Shown here: positions 26,632-35,137 of the stretch, one piece after another
How the letters are laid out: each line of letters begins with the position of its first letter
Numbering within the stretch: position 1 is the stretch's first letter
DNA from: Nocardia stercoris
GTDB lineage: Bacteria > Actinomycetota > Actinomycetes > Mycobacteriales > Mycobacteriaceae
Assembly (NCBI RefSeq): GCF_003696265.1
Contig: NZ_RFFH01000016.1
Coordinates: forward strand, 62,001-126,000
Direction: 5' to 3'
DNA length: 64,000 nucleotides
The notes under the pieces: model-generated
What the model was told of the DNA's origin: nothing
Database searches by the model: none
The model's input: only the letters and a program-made list of their open reading frames with translations
Program-made: the position numbers and the translations under genes

Positions 26632-27791
26632 CAACCGGCGAGAGCCGCAAGCCCGAGAGCGGGGCGTCGTCACTGTCGGTCGTGGTCGCCGGTGGTGGTA
26701 CGGCCGGGCACATCGAGCCCGCGATGGCGGTGGCGGACGCGTTGCGCGCGCTGGATCCGGCGATCCGGGTGACCGCGCTGGGCACCCAGCGTGGTCTGGA
26801 GACGAAGCTGGTGCCGGAGCGGGGGTATCCGCTGGAGCTGATTCCGCCGGTTCCGTTGCCGCGCAAGCTCACCAAGGATCTGCTGCGGTTGCCGGGCCGG
26901 GTGCGCGCGGCGGTGGCCCGTACCCGCGAGGTGATCGACATGGTGGAGGCCGATGTGATCGTCGGTTTCGGTGGTTATGTGGCGCTGCCCGCCTATCTGG
27001 CCGCGGGCCGCGGTCTGCTGTGGAGCCGGCGGCCGGTGCCGCTGGTGGTCCACGAGGCGAACGTGAAGGCGGGGATCGCGAACAAGATCGGTGCCCGGCG
27101 CGCGAACCGGGTGCTGGCCGCGGTCGCGGATTCGGGGGTGCGGGCGCGCGGGCGCGCCGACGCGGAGATCGTCGGTATCCCGGTGCGGCGCTCGATCACC
27201 ACGCTGGACCGGGCGGCCCTGCGGGCGCAGGCACGGGCGCACTTCGGGCTGCCCGCCGAGGGCCCGGTGCTGCTGGTGACCGGCGGATCGCAAGGGGCGC
27301 AACGGCTCAACGAGGCGGTGTCGGGTGCGGCCGCGCAGCTGGTGGCGGCGGGGATCTCGGTGCTGCACGCGCACGGCCCGAAGAACGCCGTCGACGTCTC
27401 GGCCGCCGACCCCGCCGCTCCGGCGAAATACGTGGCGGTCCCGTATCTTTCGCGTATGGATCTGGCCTACGCCGCCGCGGACGCCACGGTGTGCCGTTCC
27501 GGGGCGATGACGGTGGCGGAGGTGTCCGCGGTCGGGCTGCCGGCCTTCTACGTCCCGCTGCCGCACGGAAACGGCGAGCAGGAGCTGAACGCCCGCCCGG
27601 TGGTGGCGCTGGGCGGCGGACGGATCGTGCCGGACGCGCAGATGACCCCGAAATATGTGATCGACGAAGTGATTCCGCTGCTCACCGCGCCGGATCGGCT
27701 GGCGGCCATGGCCGCGGCGGCCGCCGGCGCCGGGCACCGGGACGCCGCCGACGCGGTGGCGCGGATCGTGGTGGAGGTAGCACGCTCGTGA
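26628..27791 (+). CDS. murG: Undecaprenyldiphospho-MurNAc-pentapeptide GlcNAc transferase MurG
   Basis: Peripheral GT-B enzyme converting lipid I to lipid II at the inner membrane face. The 387-residue product has the N-terminal G-loop VVAGGGTAGHIEPAMAVADA, GFGGYVALPAYLAA, the second G-loop VTGGSQGAQRLNEAV and the UDP-GlcNAc site CRSGAMTVAEVSAVGLPAFYVPL. GTG starts overlap stops at both ends (ftsW before, murC after). Confidence 0.96.
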   Translation: MTTGESRKPESGASSLSVVVAGGGTAGHIEPAMAVADALRALDPAIRVTALGTQRGLETKLVPERGYPLELIPPVPLPRKLTKDLLRLPGRVRAAVARTREVIDMVEADVIVGFGGYVALPAYLAAGRGLLWSRRPVPLVVHEANVKAGIANKIGARRANRVLAAVADSGVRARGRADAEIVGIPVRRSITTLDRAALRAQARAHFGLPAEGPVLLVTGGSQGAQRLNEAVSGAAAQLVAAGISVLHAHGPKNAVDVSAADPAAPAKYVAVPYLSRMDLAYAAADATVCRSGAMTVAEVSAVGLPAFYVPLPHGNGEQELNARPVVALGGGRIVPDAQMTPKYVIDEVIPLLTAPDRLAAMAAAAAGAGHRDAADAVARIVVEVARS

Positions 27792-29347
27792 ACGGATCCG
27801 ATGCGGAGGAGACCACCGAGCGCAACCGGGCGCTCGGGCGGCAGGGGCTGGACGTGAGCGGCGCCGGGGAACTACCGCCGCTGTTGCGGCGGGTGCACAT
27901 GGTCGGCATCGGCGGTGCCGGCATGTCGGGTATCGCCCGGATCCTGCTGGCCCGCGGCGGCGCGGTGTCCGGTTCGGACGCCAAGGAGAGCCGCGGCGTG
28001 CTGGCCCTGCGGGCGCGTGGCGCGCAGGTGCGGATCGGGCACGACGCGAGCGCCCTGGATCTGCTCGAGGGCGGTCCGACCGCGGTGGTGACCACCTACG
28101 CGGCGATCCCGAAGACGAATCCCGAACTGGTGGAAGCACATCGGCGCGGCGTGCCGGTGCTGATGCGGCCGGTGGTGCTGGCCGAGTTGATGCGCGACCA
28201 CCGCACCCTGTTGGTGTCGGGTACGCACGGCAAGACCTCGACCACGTCCATGCTGGTGGTCGCTCTGCAGCACTGCGGTTTCGATCCGTCGTTCGCGGTG
28301 GGCGGGGAGCTGAACGAGGCGGGTACCAACGCCCACCACGGCACCGGTGGGGTGTTCGTGGCGGAGGCGGATGAATCCGACGGTTCGCTGCTGCAGTACG
28401 ACCCGGATGTCGCGGTCATCACCAATATCGAATCCGACCACCTGGACTTCTTCGGTACCGAGGAGGCCTACGTCCAGGTCTTCGACGATTTCGTGGCCCG
28501 GCTGAAACCCGGTGGGCTGCTGGTGGTCTGCCTCGACGACCCCGGTTCCCGGGCCCTGGCGGCGCGGGTGGCGGCCCGGCAGCGCGGCGGCGAGGCCGAT
28601 ATCCGGGTGCTCGGTTACGGCGGCTCCGACGACGTGGTGGACGCGGACGTGCCCCTCGGTGGCCGGTTGCTGGCCTGGGAGCCGCGCGATGTCGGCGGCG
28701 TGGCGACGGTGCAGCTGTCGGGTGAGACGTCGCCGCGGACCATGCGGCTGTCGGTGCCGGGCCGGCACATGGCGCTCAACGCGCTGGCCGCGCTGCTGGC
28801 CGCCCGCGACGCGGGCGCCGACGTCGACGATGTGCTGGCCGGGCTGGCGGTGTTCGGTGGCGTGCACCGGCGCTTCCAGTTCGTGGGCCGCGAGAACGGG
28901 GTCCGGGTCTTCGACGACTACGCCCACCACCCGACCGAGGTGCGCGCGGTGCTCGGTGCCGCCGGGGAACTGGTGCGGCAGGAGGCGGCCGACGGCGCCC
29001 GGTCGGTGCCGGGCCGGGTGATCGTGGTGTTCCAGCCGCATCTCTACAGCCGGACCGCGACGTTCGCGGCGGAATTCGGTGCGGCCCTGGACCTCGCCGA
29101 CGAGGTGGTCGTGCTGGACGTGTACGGCGCGCGCGAGGAGCCGCTGCCGGGGGTGAACGGCGCGCTGGTCGCGGGCGCGGTCACCAAACCGGTGCACTAC
29201 CAACCGGATATGTCCCGGGTCGGTAAGCAGGTGGCGGGTCTGGCCCGCCCCGGTGACGTGGTGATCACCATGGGGGCCGGTGATGTGACGATGCTCGGCG
29301 GGCAGATCCTCGACGGGCTGCGGGTGCGGCCACCACTGGCGCGATGA
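27788..29347 (+). CDS. murC: UDP-MurNAc:L-alanine ligase MurC
   Basis: Adds the first amino acid (L-Ala) to UDP-MurNAc. The 519-residue product shows the N-terminal VHMVGIGGAGMSGIARIL Rossmann motif, the P-loop SGTHGKTSTTSML, EADESDGSLLQYDP, and the DDYAHHPTEVRAVL signature of MurC. The GTG at 27788 overlaps the murG stop; ATGA overlaps ftsQ. A poorly conserved stretch of about 30 residues precedes the Rossmann motif. Confidence 0.96.
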   Translation: MNGSDAEETTERNRALGRQGLDVSGAGELPPLLRRVHMVGIGGAGMSGIARILLARGGAVSGSDAKESRGVLALRARGAQVRIGHDASALDLLEGGPTAVVTTYAAIPKTNPELVEAHRRGVPVLMRPVVLAELMRDHRTLLVSGTHGKTSTTSMLVVALQHCGFDPSFAVGGELNEAGTNAHHGTGGVFVAEADESDGSLLQYDPDVAVITNIESDHLDFFGTEEAYVQVFDDFVARLKPGGLLVVCLDDPGSRALAARVAARQRGGEADIRVLGYGGSDDVVDADVPLGGRLLAWEPRDVGGVATVQLSGETSPRTMRLSVPGRHMALNALAALLAARDAGADVDDVLAGLAVFGGVHRRFQFVGRENGVRVFDDYAHHPTEVRAVLGAAGELVRQEAADGARSVPGRVIVVFQPHLYSRTATFAAEFGAALDLADEVVVLDVYGAREEPLPGVNGALVAGAVTKPVHYQPDMSRVGKQVAGLARPGDVVITMGAGDVTMLGGQILDGLRVRPPLAR

Positions 29348-30180
29348 CCGGGCGGGACCGGGCGGGGACGGAGTCGGCGGGGACCGAGCTGGAACTGGCG
29401 GGTCCCGGTGTGCCACCGGATGATTCCGCCGGCGGCGACGGCGCGGGGTTCGAGCAAGAGCCCCGGCCCGGCGGGTTGCGCGACCGGTTCGCGAACCGGG
29501 GGCGTTGGCGGGCGCCGGAATTGGGTCCGCGGGCGCGGATCGCGATCGCGGCCGGGATGCTCACGGTGCTGACCGTGATGGCGCTGGCCTGGTTCGGCCC
29601 GCTGGTGGCGGTGCGCACGGTCGAGATCGACGGTCTGGTGGCGGTTCCCGAGCAGCAGGTCCGCGCGGCGGCCCGGATCCCGGACGGCCGCTCGATGCTG
29701 CGGGTCGACACCGACGCGATCGCCGCCCGGGTGGCGGCGCTGCCGCGGATCAAATCGGTGCAGGTGCAGCGATCGTTCCCGTCGACGGTGCGGCTGACGG
29801 TCACCGAGCGCACGGCCACGCTGTATTTCGACAGCCCGGAGGGCACGCATCTGATCGACGCCGACGGTGTGGAGTACGCGATCGAACCGGCGCCGCCGGG
29901 GATTCCGAAGTTGCTCACCGAGCATCCCGGCGGTGCCGATCCGGTGACCCGGGCGGCGATCCGGGTGCTGGCCGCCGTGCCGGACGGTTTGCGCTTCCAG
30001 GTGGGAGAGGTTGTCGCACGGTCGGTTTCGGATGTGGAGCTGAAGTTGCACGACGACCGGACCGTGTTGTGGGGCGGCGCCGACGATTCCGAGCGCAAGG
30101 CCGCGGTGGTGCTGCCGGTACTGACCAGGCCCGGTTCGACGTTCGATGTGTCGAGCCCGGACCTGGTCACTGTAAAGTGA
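29344..30180 (+). CDS. ftsQ: Cell division protein FtsQ
   Basis: Bitopic divisome protein (278 residues): a Gly/Glu-rich cytoplasmic tail of about 65 residues, one membrane helix (IAIAAGMLTVLTVMALAWF), a POTRA domain (VRTVEIDGLVAVPEQQVRAA ... RIKSVQVQRSFPSTVRLTVTE) and the FtsQ/DivIB beta domain. It links early FtsZ-associated proteins to the FtsL/FtsW/PbpB synthase. ATGA overlap with murC. Last gene of the uninterrupted coupled run; ftsZ follows after 368 bases. Confidence 0.93.
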   Translation: MTGRDRAGTESAGTELELAGPGVPPDDSAGGDGAGFEQEPRPGGLRDRFANRGRWRAPELGPRARIAIAAGMLTVLTVMALAWFGPLVAVRTVEIDGLVAVPEQQVRAAARIPDGRSMLRVDTDAIAARVAALPRIKSVQVQRSFPSTVRLTVTERTATLYFDSPEGTHLIDADGVEYAIEPAPPGIPKLLTEHPGGADPVTRAAIRVLAAVPDGLRFQVGEVVARSVSDVELKLHDDRTVLWGGADDSERKAAVVLPVLTRPGSTFDVSSPDLVTVK

Positions 30181-30548
30181 ATGACACCTCTTGCGCCCAC
30201 GGCGTTTTCGGGACTTGACCAGCGGAAGCGGGTCGGGTCGTGAGAATCCGGGGGAGTCGGAACCGGTCCCGGCAATGGGCCCGGCCGGTCGCGATACAGT
30301 ACGGGGCGGGGTCGAGACGACACGGATTGCCAAGAATCTGCGCTTCGTGTCGGCGCGCCTGCGCCAGGATCGCGGCAGGTGCGAATAGCGTTCCGCAGCA
30401 ATCGGATACTTGACATAACGCTAACCCTGTGGTTGAGCTTGAGGGTCCCGCCCGCTCCGGCGCGCGAGACCGCCGGGCCGACCGGGCGGGCGCGCTGCCC
30501 GGGTCCGAAAACGACGACAGGCTGTAGATCTAAGGAAGGCGAGAGTCC
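30181..30548 (+). promoter_or_regulatory. ftsQ-ftsZ intergenic region, probable ftsZ promoter and leader
   Basis: This 368-base gap carries no convincing gene. TTGACA at 30410-30415 is a perfect -35-like hexamer, but no good -10 lies 16-18 bases downstream; the A+T-richer TTGACATAACGCTAACCC segment stands out from its surroundings. A Shine-Dalgarno stretch AAGGAAGG lies about ten bases before the ftsZ ATG. Separate promoters for ftsZ in this gap are known in other actinobacteria, so the placement is inference. Confidence 0.5.
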
Positions 30549-31769
30549 ATGACGCCCCCGCACAACTACCTTGCAGTGATCAAGGTCGTCGGTATCGGCG
30601 GCGGCGGCGTGAACGCCGTCAACCGAATGATCGAACAGGGACTCAAGGGAGTCGAGTTCATCGCCGTCAACACCGACGCGCAGGCGCTGTTGATGAGTGA
30701 CGCCGACGTGAAGCTCGACGTCGGCCGCGAACTCACCCGCGGTCTGGGCGCCGGCGCCGACCCGGAGGTCGGGCGCAAGGCGGCCGAGGATCACAAGGAC
30801 GAGATCGAAGAGGTCCTCAAGGGCGCCGACATGGTCTTCGTCACCGCCGGCGAGGGCGGTGGCACGGGCACCGGTGGCGCGCCGGTCGTGGCGAGCATCG
30901 CCCGCAAGCTGGGCGCCCTGACCATCGGTGTGGTGACGCGGCCGTTCTCGTTCGAGGGCAAGCGCCGCAGCAACCAGGCCGAGGCGGGGATACAGGCACT
31001 ACGCGAGTCCTGCGACACGCTCATCGTCATCCCGAACGACCGCCTGCTGCAGCTCGGTGACGCGGCGGTCAGCCTGATGGACGCCTTCCGTTCGGCAGAC
31101 GAGGTGCTGCTCAACGGTGTTCAGGGCATCACCGACCTGATCACCACCCCGGGTCTGATCAATGTCGACTTTGCCGACGTGAAGAGCGTCATGTCGGGTG
31201 CGGGTTCGGCGTTGATGGGTATCGGTTCCGCGCGCGGTGAGGGCCGGTCGGTGAAGGCCGCCGAGTCGGCGATCAACTCGCCGCTGCTGGAAGCGTCGAT
31301 GGACGGCGCCCACGGCGTGCTGCTCTCGATCGCCGGTGGTTCGGATCTGGGACTGTTCGAGATCAACGAGGCCGCGTCGCTGGTGCAGGAAGCCGCGCAC
31401 ATCGAGGCGAACATCATCTTCGGGACGGTGATCGACGATTCGCTCGGCGACGAGGTCCGCGTCACAGTGATCGCGGCCGGCTTCGACGGCGGGACGCCGG
31501 CGCGCCGGATCGAGTCGCGGCACACCATCGCCGCGGCGCAGAGCGGTTCGGTGGGTACGGCGGGCCGTACCGCCCCGGTCACCGATCACGGTGCCACCCG
31601 GGTCCCGGACCCGGCTCCGGCCACCTCGATGGCTCCCGAGCGCGGCCCGGCGCCGTCGTATCAGCAGCGCACGCCGGTCGACCCGGCCGCGTCGCGGCAG
31701 CAGCCGCCGCAGTCGGACGAGCCCAACGACGACGACGATGTCGACGTGCCGAGTTTCATGCGCCGCTGA
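30549..31769 (+). CDS. ftsZ: Cell division GTPase FtsZ
   Basis: Tubulin homologue forming the Z ring. The 406-residue protein has IKVVGIGGGGVNAVNRMI, the tubulin signature GEGGGTGTGGAP at about residue 100, the catalytic T7 loop region (NVDFADVKSVM) and, after a flexible linker of some 75 residues, the conserved C-terminal peptide DDDDVDVPSFMRR that binds SepF, whose gene lies 2 kb downstream. Single canonical copy. A large hairpin follows the stop. Confidence 0.98.
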   Translation: MTPPHNYLAVIKVVGIGGGGVNAVNRMIEQGLKGVEFIAVNTDAQALLMSDADVKLDVGRELTRGLGAGADPEVGRKAAEDHKDEIEEVLKGADMVFVTAGEGGGTGTGGAPVVASIARKLGALTIGVVTRPFSFEGKRRSNQAEAGIQALRESCDTLIVIPNDRLLQLGDAAVSLMDAFRSADEVLLNGVQGITDLITTPGLINVDFADVKSVMSGAGSALMGIGSARGEGRSVKAAESAINSPLLEASMDGAHGVLLSIAGGSDLGLFEINEAASLVQEAAHIEANIIFGTVIDDSLGDEVRVTVIAAGFDGGTPARRIESRHTIAAAQSGSVGTAGRTAPVTDHGATRVPDPAPATSMAPERGPAPSYQQRTPVDPAASRQQPPQSDEPNDDDDVDVPSFMRR

Positions 31770-31784
31770 CCGCGGCAGAACCTT

Positions 31785-31824
31785 CGAGTGGATGTCACCC
31801 GCGGCCGTGGGTGACGTCCATTCG
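31785..31824 (+). terminator. Hairpin terminator candidate after ftsZ
   Basis: A 16-bp stem (31785-31800 with 31809-31824, three G-U pairs included) with an 8-base loop begins 15 bases after the ftsZ stop. It is followed only by CGTTTT, not a long U-tract, so a rho-assisted or partial terminator, or an mRNA 3' stabiliser, is likely. Confidence 0.7.
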
Positions 31825-32000
31825 CGTTTTCGGGTGCGGGCCTGGATCTTTCGCTGAGCCGGTGGTCCCGGTTCGTGGCCGGTGGTCGTCGCGTCGATCG
31901 GGGTAGGGGGTTCGGCCGCGGCCGAACCGCGGGCCGGAGGCCGCGGTCGCGCCCGAGTCGGACGCCGGTGAGCCCGGTTCGGATGGCTAGTGTGGGGAGC

Positions 32001-32762
32001 GTGAGTGTGGCAGCGGTGAAGTCGGTGGTGCGGCGGGTCACGACGACCCGGGCGGGTGGGTTCTCGGTAGCGCCCTACGACTCGTTCAATCTCGGAGATC
32101 ACGTCGGTGACGATCCGGAAGCGGTCCGGCGCAACCGATTACGGCTGGCCGAGGGGATCGGGCTGCCGCCGGAGCGGCTGGTGTGGATGGAACAGGTGCA
32201 CAGCCGGACCGTCGAGATCGTGGACGGCCCGCGTGCCGAGCCGGTTCCGGTGACCGACGCGCTGGTGACCGCGCAGCCCGATTTGGCGCTGGTGGTCCTG
32301 ACCGCGGACTGTGTACCGATCCTGCTGTCCGACGACGAGGCCGGTGTGATCGCGGCGGTCCACGCGGGCCGGGTGGGCGCCCGGATCGGGATCGTGCCCC
32401 GGGTGCTGGAGGCCATGATCTCGCTGGGCGCGAAGCCCGAACGGATCGGCGCGTTCCTGGGCCCGGCCGCGTCCGGCAAACACTACGAGGTGCCGGCCGC
32501 GATGCGGGCCGATGTGGAGGCGCACCTGCCGGGCAGTGCCACCACCACCGCGAAGGGCACCCCGGGCCTCGATCTACGGGCGGGCATCCGGCGGCAGTTG
32601 GAGGCGGCGGGTGTCACCGGGATCGCGGTGGATCCGCGCTGCACCATCGAGGACCGGACGCTGTTCAGCCACCGCCGGGAGTCTCCGACCGGCCGGATCG
32701 CCGGCGTGATCTGGCGGGAGACACTGCCGGGCGACGCGCTGTCGACGGGATCGGCGCGGTGA
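32001..32762 (+). CDS. pgeF: Purine nucleoside phosphorylase / laccase-domain protein (PgeF, YfiH family)
   Basis: YfiH (DUF152) protein of 253 residues. Known roles of the family are removal of misincorporated L-Ser from UDP-MurNAc (PgeF) and purine nucleoside phosphorolysis. Metal-site motifs are present: WMEQVHSRTVEIVD, VLTADCVPILL and IAAVHAGRVGA, plus the late CTIEDRTLFSHRRE. The usual VHAGWRG is changed to VHAGRVG, a notable deviation. GTG 32001 stands seven bases after TAGTGT (31988-31993) without a ribosome-binding site, suggesting a leaderless mRNA. Matches Rv2149c by position. Confidence 0.88.
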   Translation: MSVAAVKSVVRRVTTTRAGGFSVAPYDSFNLGDHVGDDPEAVRRNRLRLAEGIGLPPERLVWMEQVHSRTVEIVDGPRAEPVPVTDALVTAQPDLALVVLTADCVPILLSDDEAGVIAAVHAGRVGARIGIVPRVLEAMISLGAKPERIGAFLGPAASGKHYEVPAAMRADVEAHLPGSATTTAKGTPGLDLRAGIRRQLEAAGVTGIAVDPRCTIEDRTLFSHRRESPTGRIAGVIWRETLPGDALSTGSAR

Positions 32763-32929
32763 TCGTCGACGCGAACAGCGTGGTCGGTTCCCGTGGGGCC
32801 GGCACCGTGATCTTCGGCGCGGTGCGTTCCGCTGCTCCCGCGGGAGTGATTATCGACGCGAATCCCGGTCTCCATGCCCTCCGGGGCGGCACGGTGATCC
32901 TCGCCGCATTCGGGCCGGTCCGCGCATGA
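32759..32929 (+). CDS. Possible 56-residue protein coupled between pgeF and yggS
   Basis: A GTG-started ORF whose start overlaps the pgeF stop (GTGA) and whose stop overlaps the yggS start (ATGA), filling the space exactly. The product consists of two similar halves: MIVDANSVVGSRGAGTVIFG and VIIDANPGLHALRGGTVILA begin each half. It is short, hydrophobic and beta-rich, without a clear membrane helix. G+C at third positions is high, as in neighbours. I recognise no family. It may be a real small protein or a spacer between duplicated sequence; coupling at both ends favours translation. Confidence 0.5.
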   Translation: MIVDANSVVGSRGAGTVIFGAVRSAAPAGVIIDANPGLHALRGGTVILAAFGPVRA

Positions 32930-33681
32930 GTGGCGAATTCGCTGTCGGCGCACCGGTTTCCGCGGCCCGGATCGCCGAGCTGAGCACCGCGCTGACCGGA
33001 TTGCGCGAGCGCATCACGGCAGCCTGCGCGGCCGCCGGGCGGTCGCCCGATTCGGTGGCATTGTTGCCGGTCACGAAGTATTTCCCGGCTTCGGACGTGG
33101 CCGCGCTGTACGGCCTGGGCTGCCGCGACTTCGGTGAGTCCCGGGAGCAGGAGGCAACGGCCAAGGTCGCGGCACTAGCGTTGGGGCACAAGGACATTCG
33201 CTGGCACATGATCGGCCGGTTGCAGCGCAACAAGGTCAAATCGGTTGCTGGGTGGGCGTATTCGGTCCATTCGGTCGACAGCGACCGGCTGTTGACCGCA
33301 CTTGACACCGCCGCCGCGGCCGCGCTGGACACGGGCCGGCGCGCCGGCCCGCTGCGAGTGTTGCTCCAGGTGAGCCTCGATGCGGATCCCACGCGTGGCG
33401 GACTGGCATCCGAGGAGCTGTCCGGGCTCGCCGATCGGGTGGCCGAATCCGCATCGTTGCAGCTTGCCGGGCTGATGGCAGTGCCACCTATAGATGTAGA
33501 ACCCGATCGTGCGTTCGCGGAATTGGCGGAAATCCATGATCGGCTACTCCGCGTTCATCCGGCTGCCACGGAATTGTCCGCGGGAATGTCGAGTGATCTG
33601 GAGGCGGCGATCCGACACGGCTCTACGTGCGTGCGTGTCGGTACCGCCTTGATGGGCGCCCGACCGATAACCTCTGGTTAG
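32926..33681 (+). CDS. yggS: PLP homeostasis protein YggS (PLPBP)
   Basis: Cytoplasmic alanine-racemase-fold protein that binds pyridoxal phosphate and buffers its supply, affecting amino-acid metabolism. The 251-residue product has the PLP lysine in LLPVTKYFPASD, GESREQEATAK, RWHMIGRLQRNKVKSVAGW, and the phosphate site GMSSDLEAAIRHGSTCVRVGTALMG. ATG 32926 overlaps the stop of the small ORF before it. Same position as Rv2148c between pgeF and sepF. Confidence 0.95.
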   Translation: MSGEFAVGAPVSAARIAELSTALTGLRERITAACAAAGRSPDSVALLPVTKYFPASDVAALYGLGCRDFGESREQEATAKVAALALGHKDIRWHMIGRLQRNKVKSVAGWAYSVHSVDSDRLLTALDTAAAAALDTGRRAGPLRVLLQVSLDADPTRGGLASEELSGLADRVAESASLQLAGLMAVPPIDVEPDRAFAELAEIHDRLLRVHPAATELSAGMSSDLEAAIRHGSTCVRVGTALMGARPITSG

Positions 33682-33783
33682 CAAACGAACCTCACCAGTA
33701 ACATTCGAAACATATGCTTGTTGCCGAAGAGGACTGAGCAGGCTTCACCCCAGACCATGTGGGGCCGTAGGAAGGTCGACCAG

Positions 33784-34545
33784 ATGAGCACGCTGCACAG
33801 GTTCAAGGCGTACTTCGGGATGGTTCCGCTCGAGGACTACGAAGATGACTACGTCGACGACCGCGGAGCTCGGGGTGCACAGGACCACGGCTCGCGACGT
33901 CGCGACTATGCAGAGCCCAGGTACGAGCCCGCCCGGTCCGGCCGGTTCGACGACGGGTACGACGACTCCGGATACCCGGAACCGGCGTACAAGTCGGCCT
34001 ACCAGCCGTCTTACGGTTCGAGTCGCCGCGACGACTACGCCGGCGACGGCTACGGCGAGGACCGCTACGAGCCGGCCCGCCGTCCCACTCGGCTCGACTC
34101 CGCGCCCCCGGTGCGGTCGCGCGGCCTGGGTGCCGGACCGTCGATGGTGCGTGGCGCGCTGGCCGTGGATCCCGAGGCCGAGCGCAGGATGGAGGAGCGA
34201 CGGCTCGAGGAGCAGCGGGCACGGGTCGAACCGGCCCGGCGTCCGTCGGCGCTCGAGGACGGAGGCACCTTGTCCAAGATCACCACTCTGCGACCGCGAA
34301 CCTACGCGGAAGCGGCCATCATCGGTGAGCGATTCCGTGACGGCACCCCGGTGATCATGGATCTGGTCGAGATGAGCAACGCCGATGCGCGTCGGCTGGT
34401 GGATTTCGCGGCCGGACTGGCGTTCGCGCTGCGGGGTTCGTTCGACAAGGTCGCCACGAAGGTGTTCCTGCTCTCGCCGGCCGACGTCGACGTCTCGGCC
34501 GAGGAGCGCCGCCGGATCGCGGAGACCGGTTTCTATCAGCAGTGA
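33784..34545 (+). CDS. sepF: Cell division protein SepF
   Basis: Membrane-tethering partner of FtsZ in bacteria lacking FtsA. The 253-residue product starts with the amphipathic helix MSTLHRFKAYFGM, has a long Asp/Tyr/Arg-rich disordered linker, and ends in the SepF core (LRPRTYAEAAIIGERFRDGT, PVIMDLVEMSNADARRLVDF, FLLSPADVDVS). ATG 33784 has AGGAAGG about nine bases upstream. Terminated by a strong hairpin. Confidence 0.95.
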   Translation: MSTLHRFKAYFGMVPLEDYEDDYVDDRGARGAQDHGSRRRDYAEPRYEPARSGRFDDGYDDSGYPEPAYKSAYQPSYGSSRRDDYAGDGYGEDRYEPARRPTRLDSAPPVRSRGLGAGPSMVRGALAVDPEAERRMEERRLEEQRARVEPARRPSALEDGGTLSKITTLRPRTYAEAAIIGERFRDGTPVIMDLVEMSNADARRLVDFAAGLAFALRGSFDKVATKVFLLSPADVDVSAEERRRIAETGFYQQ

Positions 34546-34552
34546 GTCGTGA

Positions 34553-34600
34553 CCGAAAGGCCGTGTGTGCCGCTTTTCTCGCGGCGCACACGGCCTTCGG
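34553..34600 (+). terminator. Long hairpin after sepF
   Basis: A 17-bp stem (34557-34573 with 34581-34597, one G-U) and 7-base loop TTTTCTC, extended by a 3-bp outer pair across a one-base bulge. It starts eight bases after the sepF stop. No U-tract follows. It probably separates sepF from yggT transcription or stabilises the sepF mRNA 3' end. Confidence 0.8.
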
Positions 34601-34762
34601 CGTTCCCGGGCATCGGCCGAAACGGTGCTGGTAGGCGACCGATTTGCCGAGTGTGTTGTCTACGTACGTGTTTGCGCAGCGTTGGCTCACATGCGCCGCA
34701 GCGACCTCGCTGTTCCGTGCGTCGCAATGACACGCGGCCGGTTCTCGGGCAGAGTGGAGAGT

Positions 34763-35065
34763 GTGGCCCTGTTCCTGGTGCTGTACTACGCACTGTTCCT
34801 GTTCTGGCTTCTGCTGATCGCGCGAATCGTCGTGGAGTTCATCCGCAACTTCGCGCGTGACTGGCACCCACGTGGCTGGGTGGCGGTCGTGTTGGAGGCG
34901 ATCTTCACCGTCACGGACCCGCCGGTGAAACTGCTGAGGCGCCTGATACCTCCAGTCAACTTGGGAGGAATTCGCCTGGACCTCTCGATTATGGTCCTGC
35001 TTTTCATCATCTTCGTTCTGATGTCCATCACCGGCAGGCTCGGGCAGCCTGTGGCCCCGGTGTGA
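34763..35065 (+). CDS. yggT: YggT family membrane protein
   Basis: A 100-residue protein with two membrane segments (ALFLVLYYALFLFWLLLIAR and LDLSIMVLLFIIFVLMSI) around the conserved loop TDPPVKLLRRLIPPVNLGGIR-type sequence of the YggT family. It corresponds to Rv2146c between sepF and wag31; a link to division or polar growth is proposed from this context only. GTG 34763 gives the family length; GTG 34754 or a further upstream ATG are alternatives. Confidence 0.85.
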   Translation: MALFLVLYYALFLFWLLLIARIVVEFIRNFARDWHPRGWVAVVLEAIFTVTDPPVKLLRRLIPPVNLGGIRLDLSIMVLLFIIFVLMSITGRLGQPVAPV

Positions 35066-35137
35066 CAGAATGGCCGAGAAGACGATTAGCTCGCTAGATC
35101 TGCTAGATCTCCGTACGAAGCGTGAAGGGATCCTTCC

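Noticed and set aside
14630..32000. Missing ftsA/ftsB-like genes as evidence of a rearranged dcw cluster
   Set aside because: Absence of ftsA is normal in actinobacteria, where SepF replaces it; the order here is the usual one.
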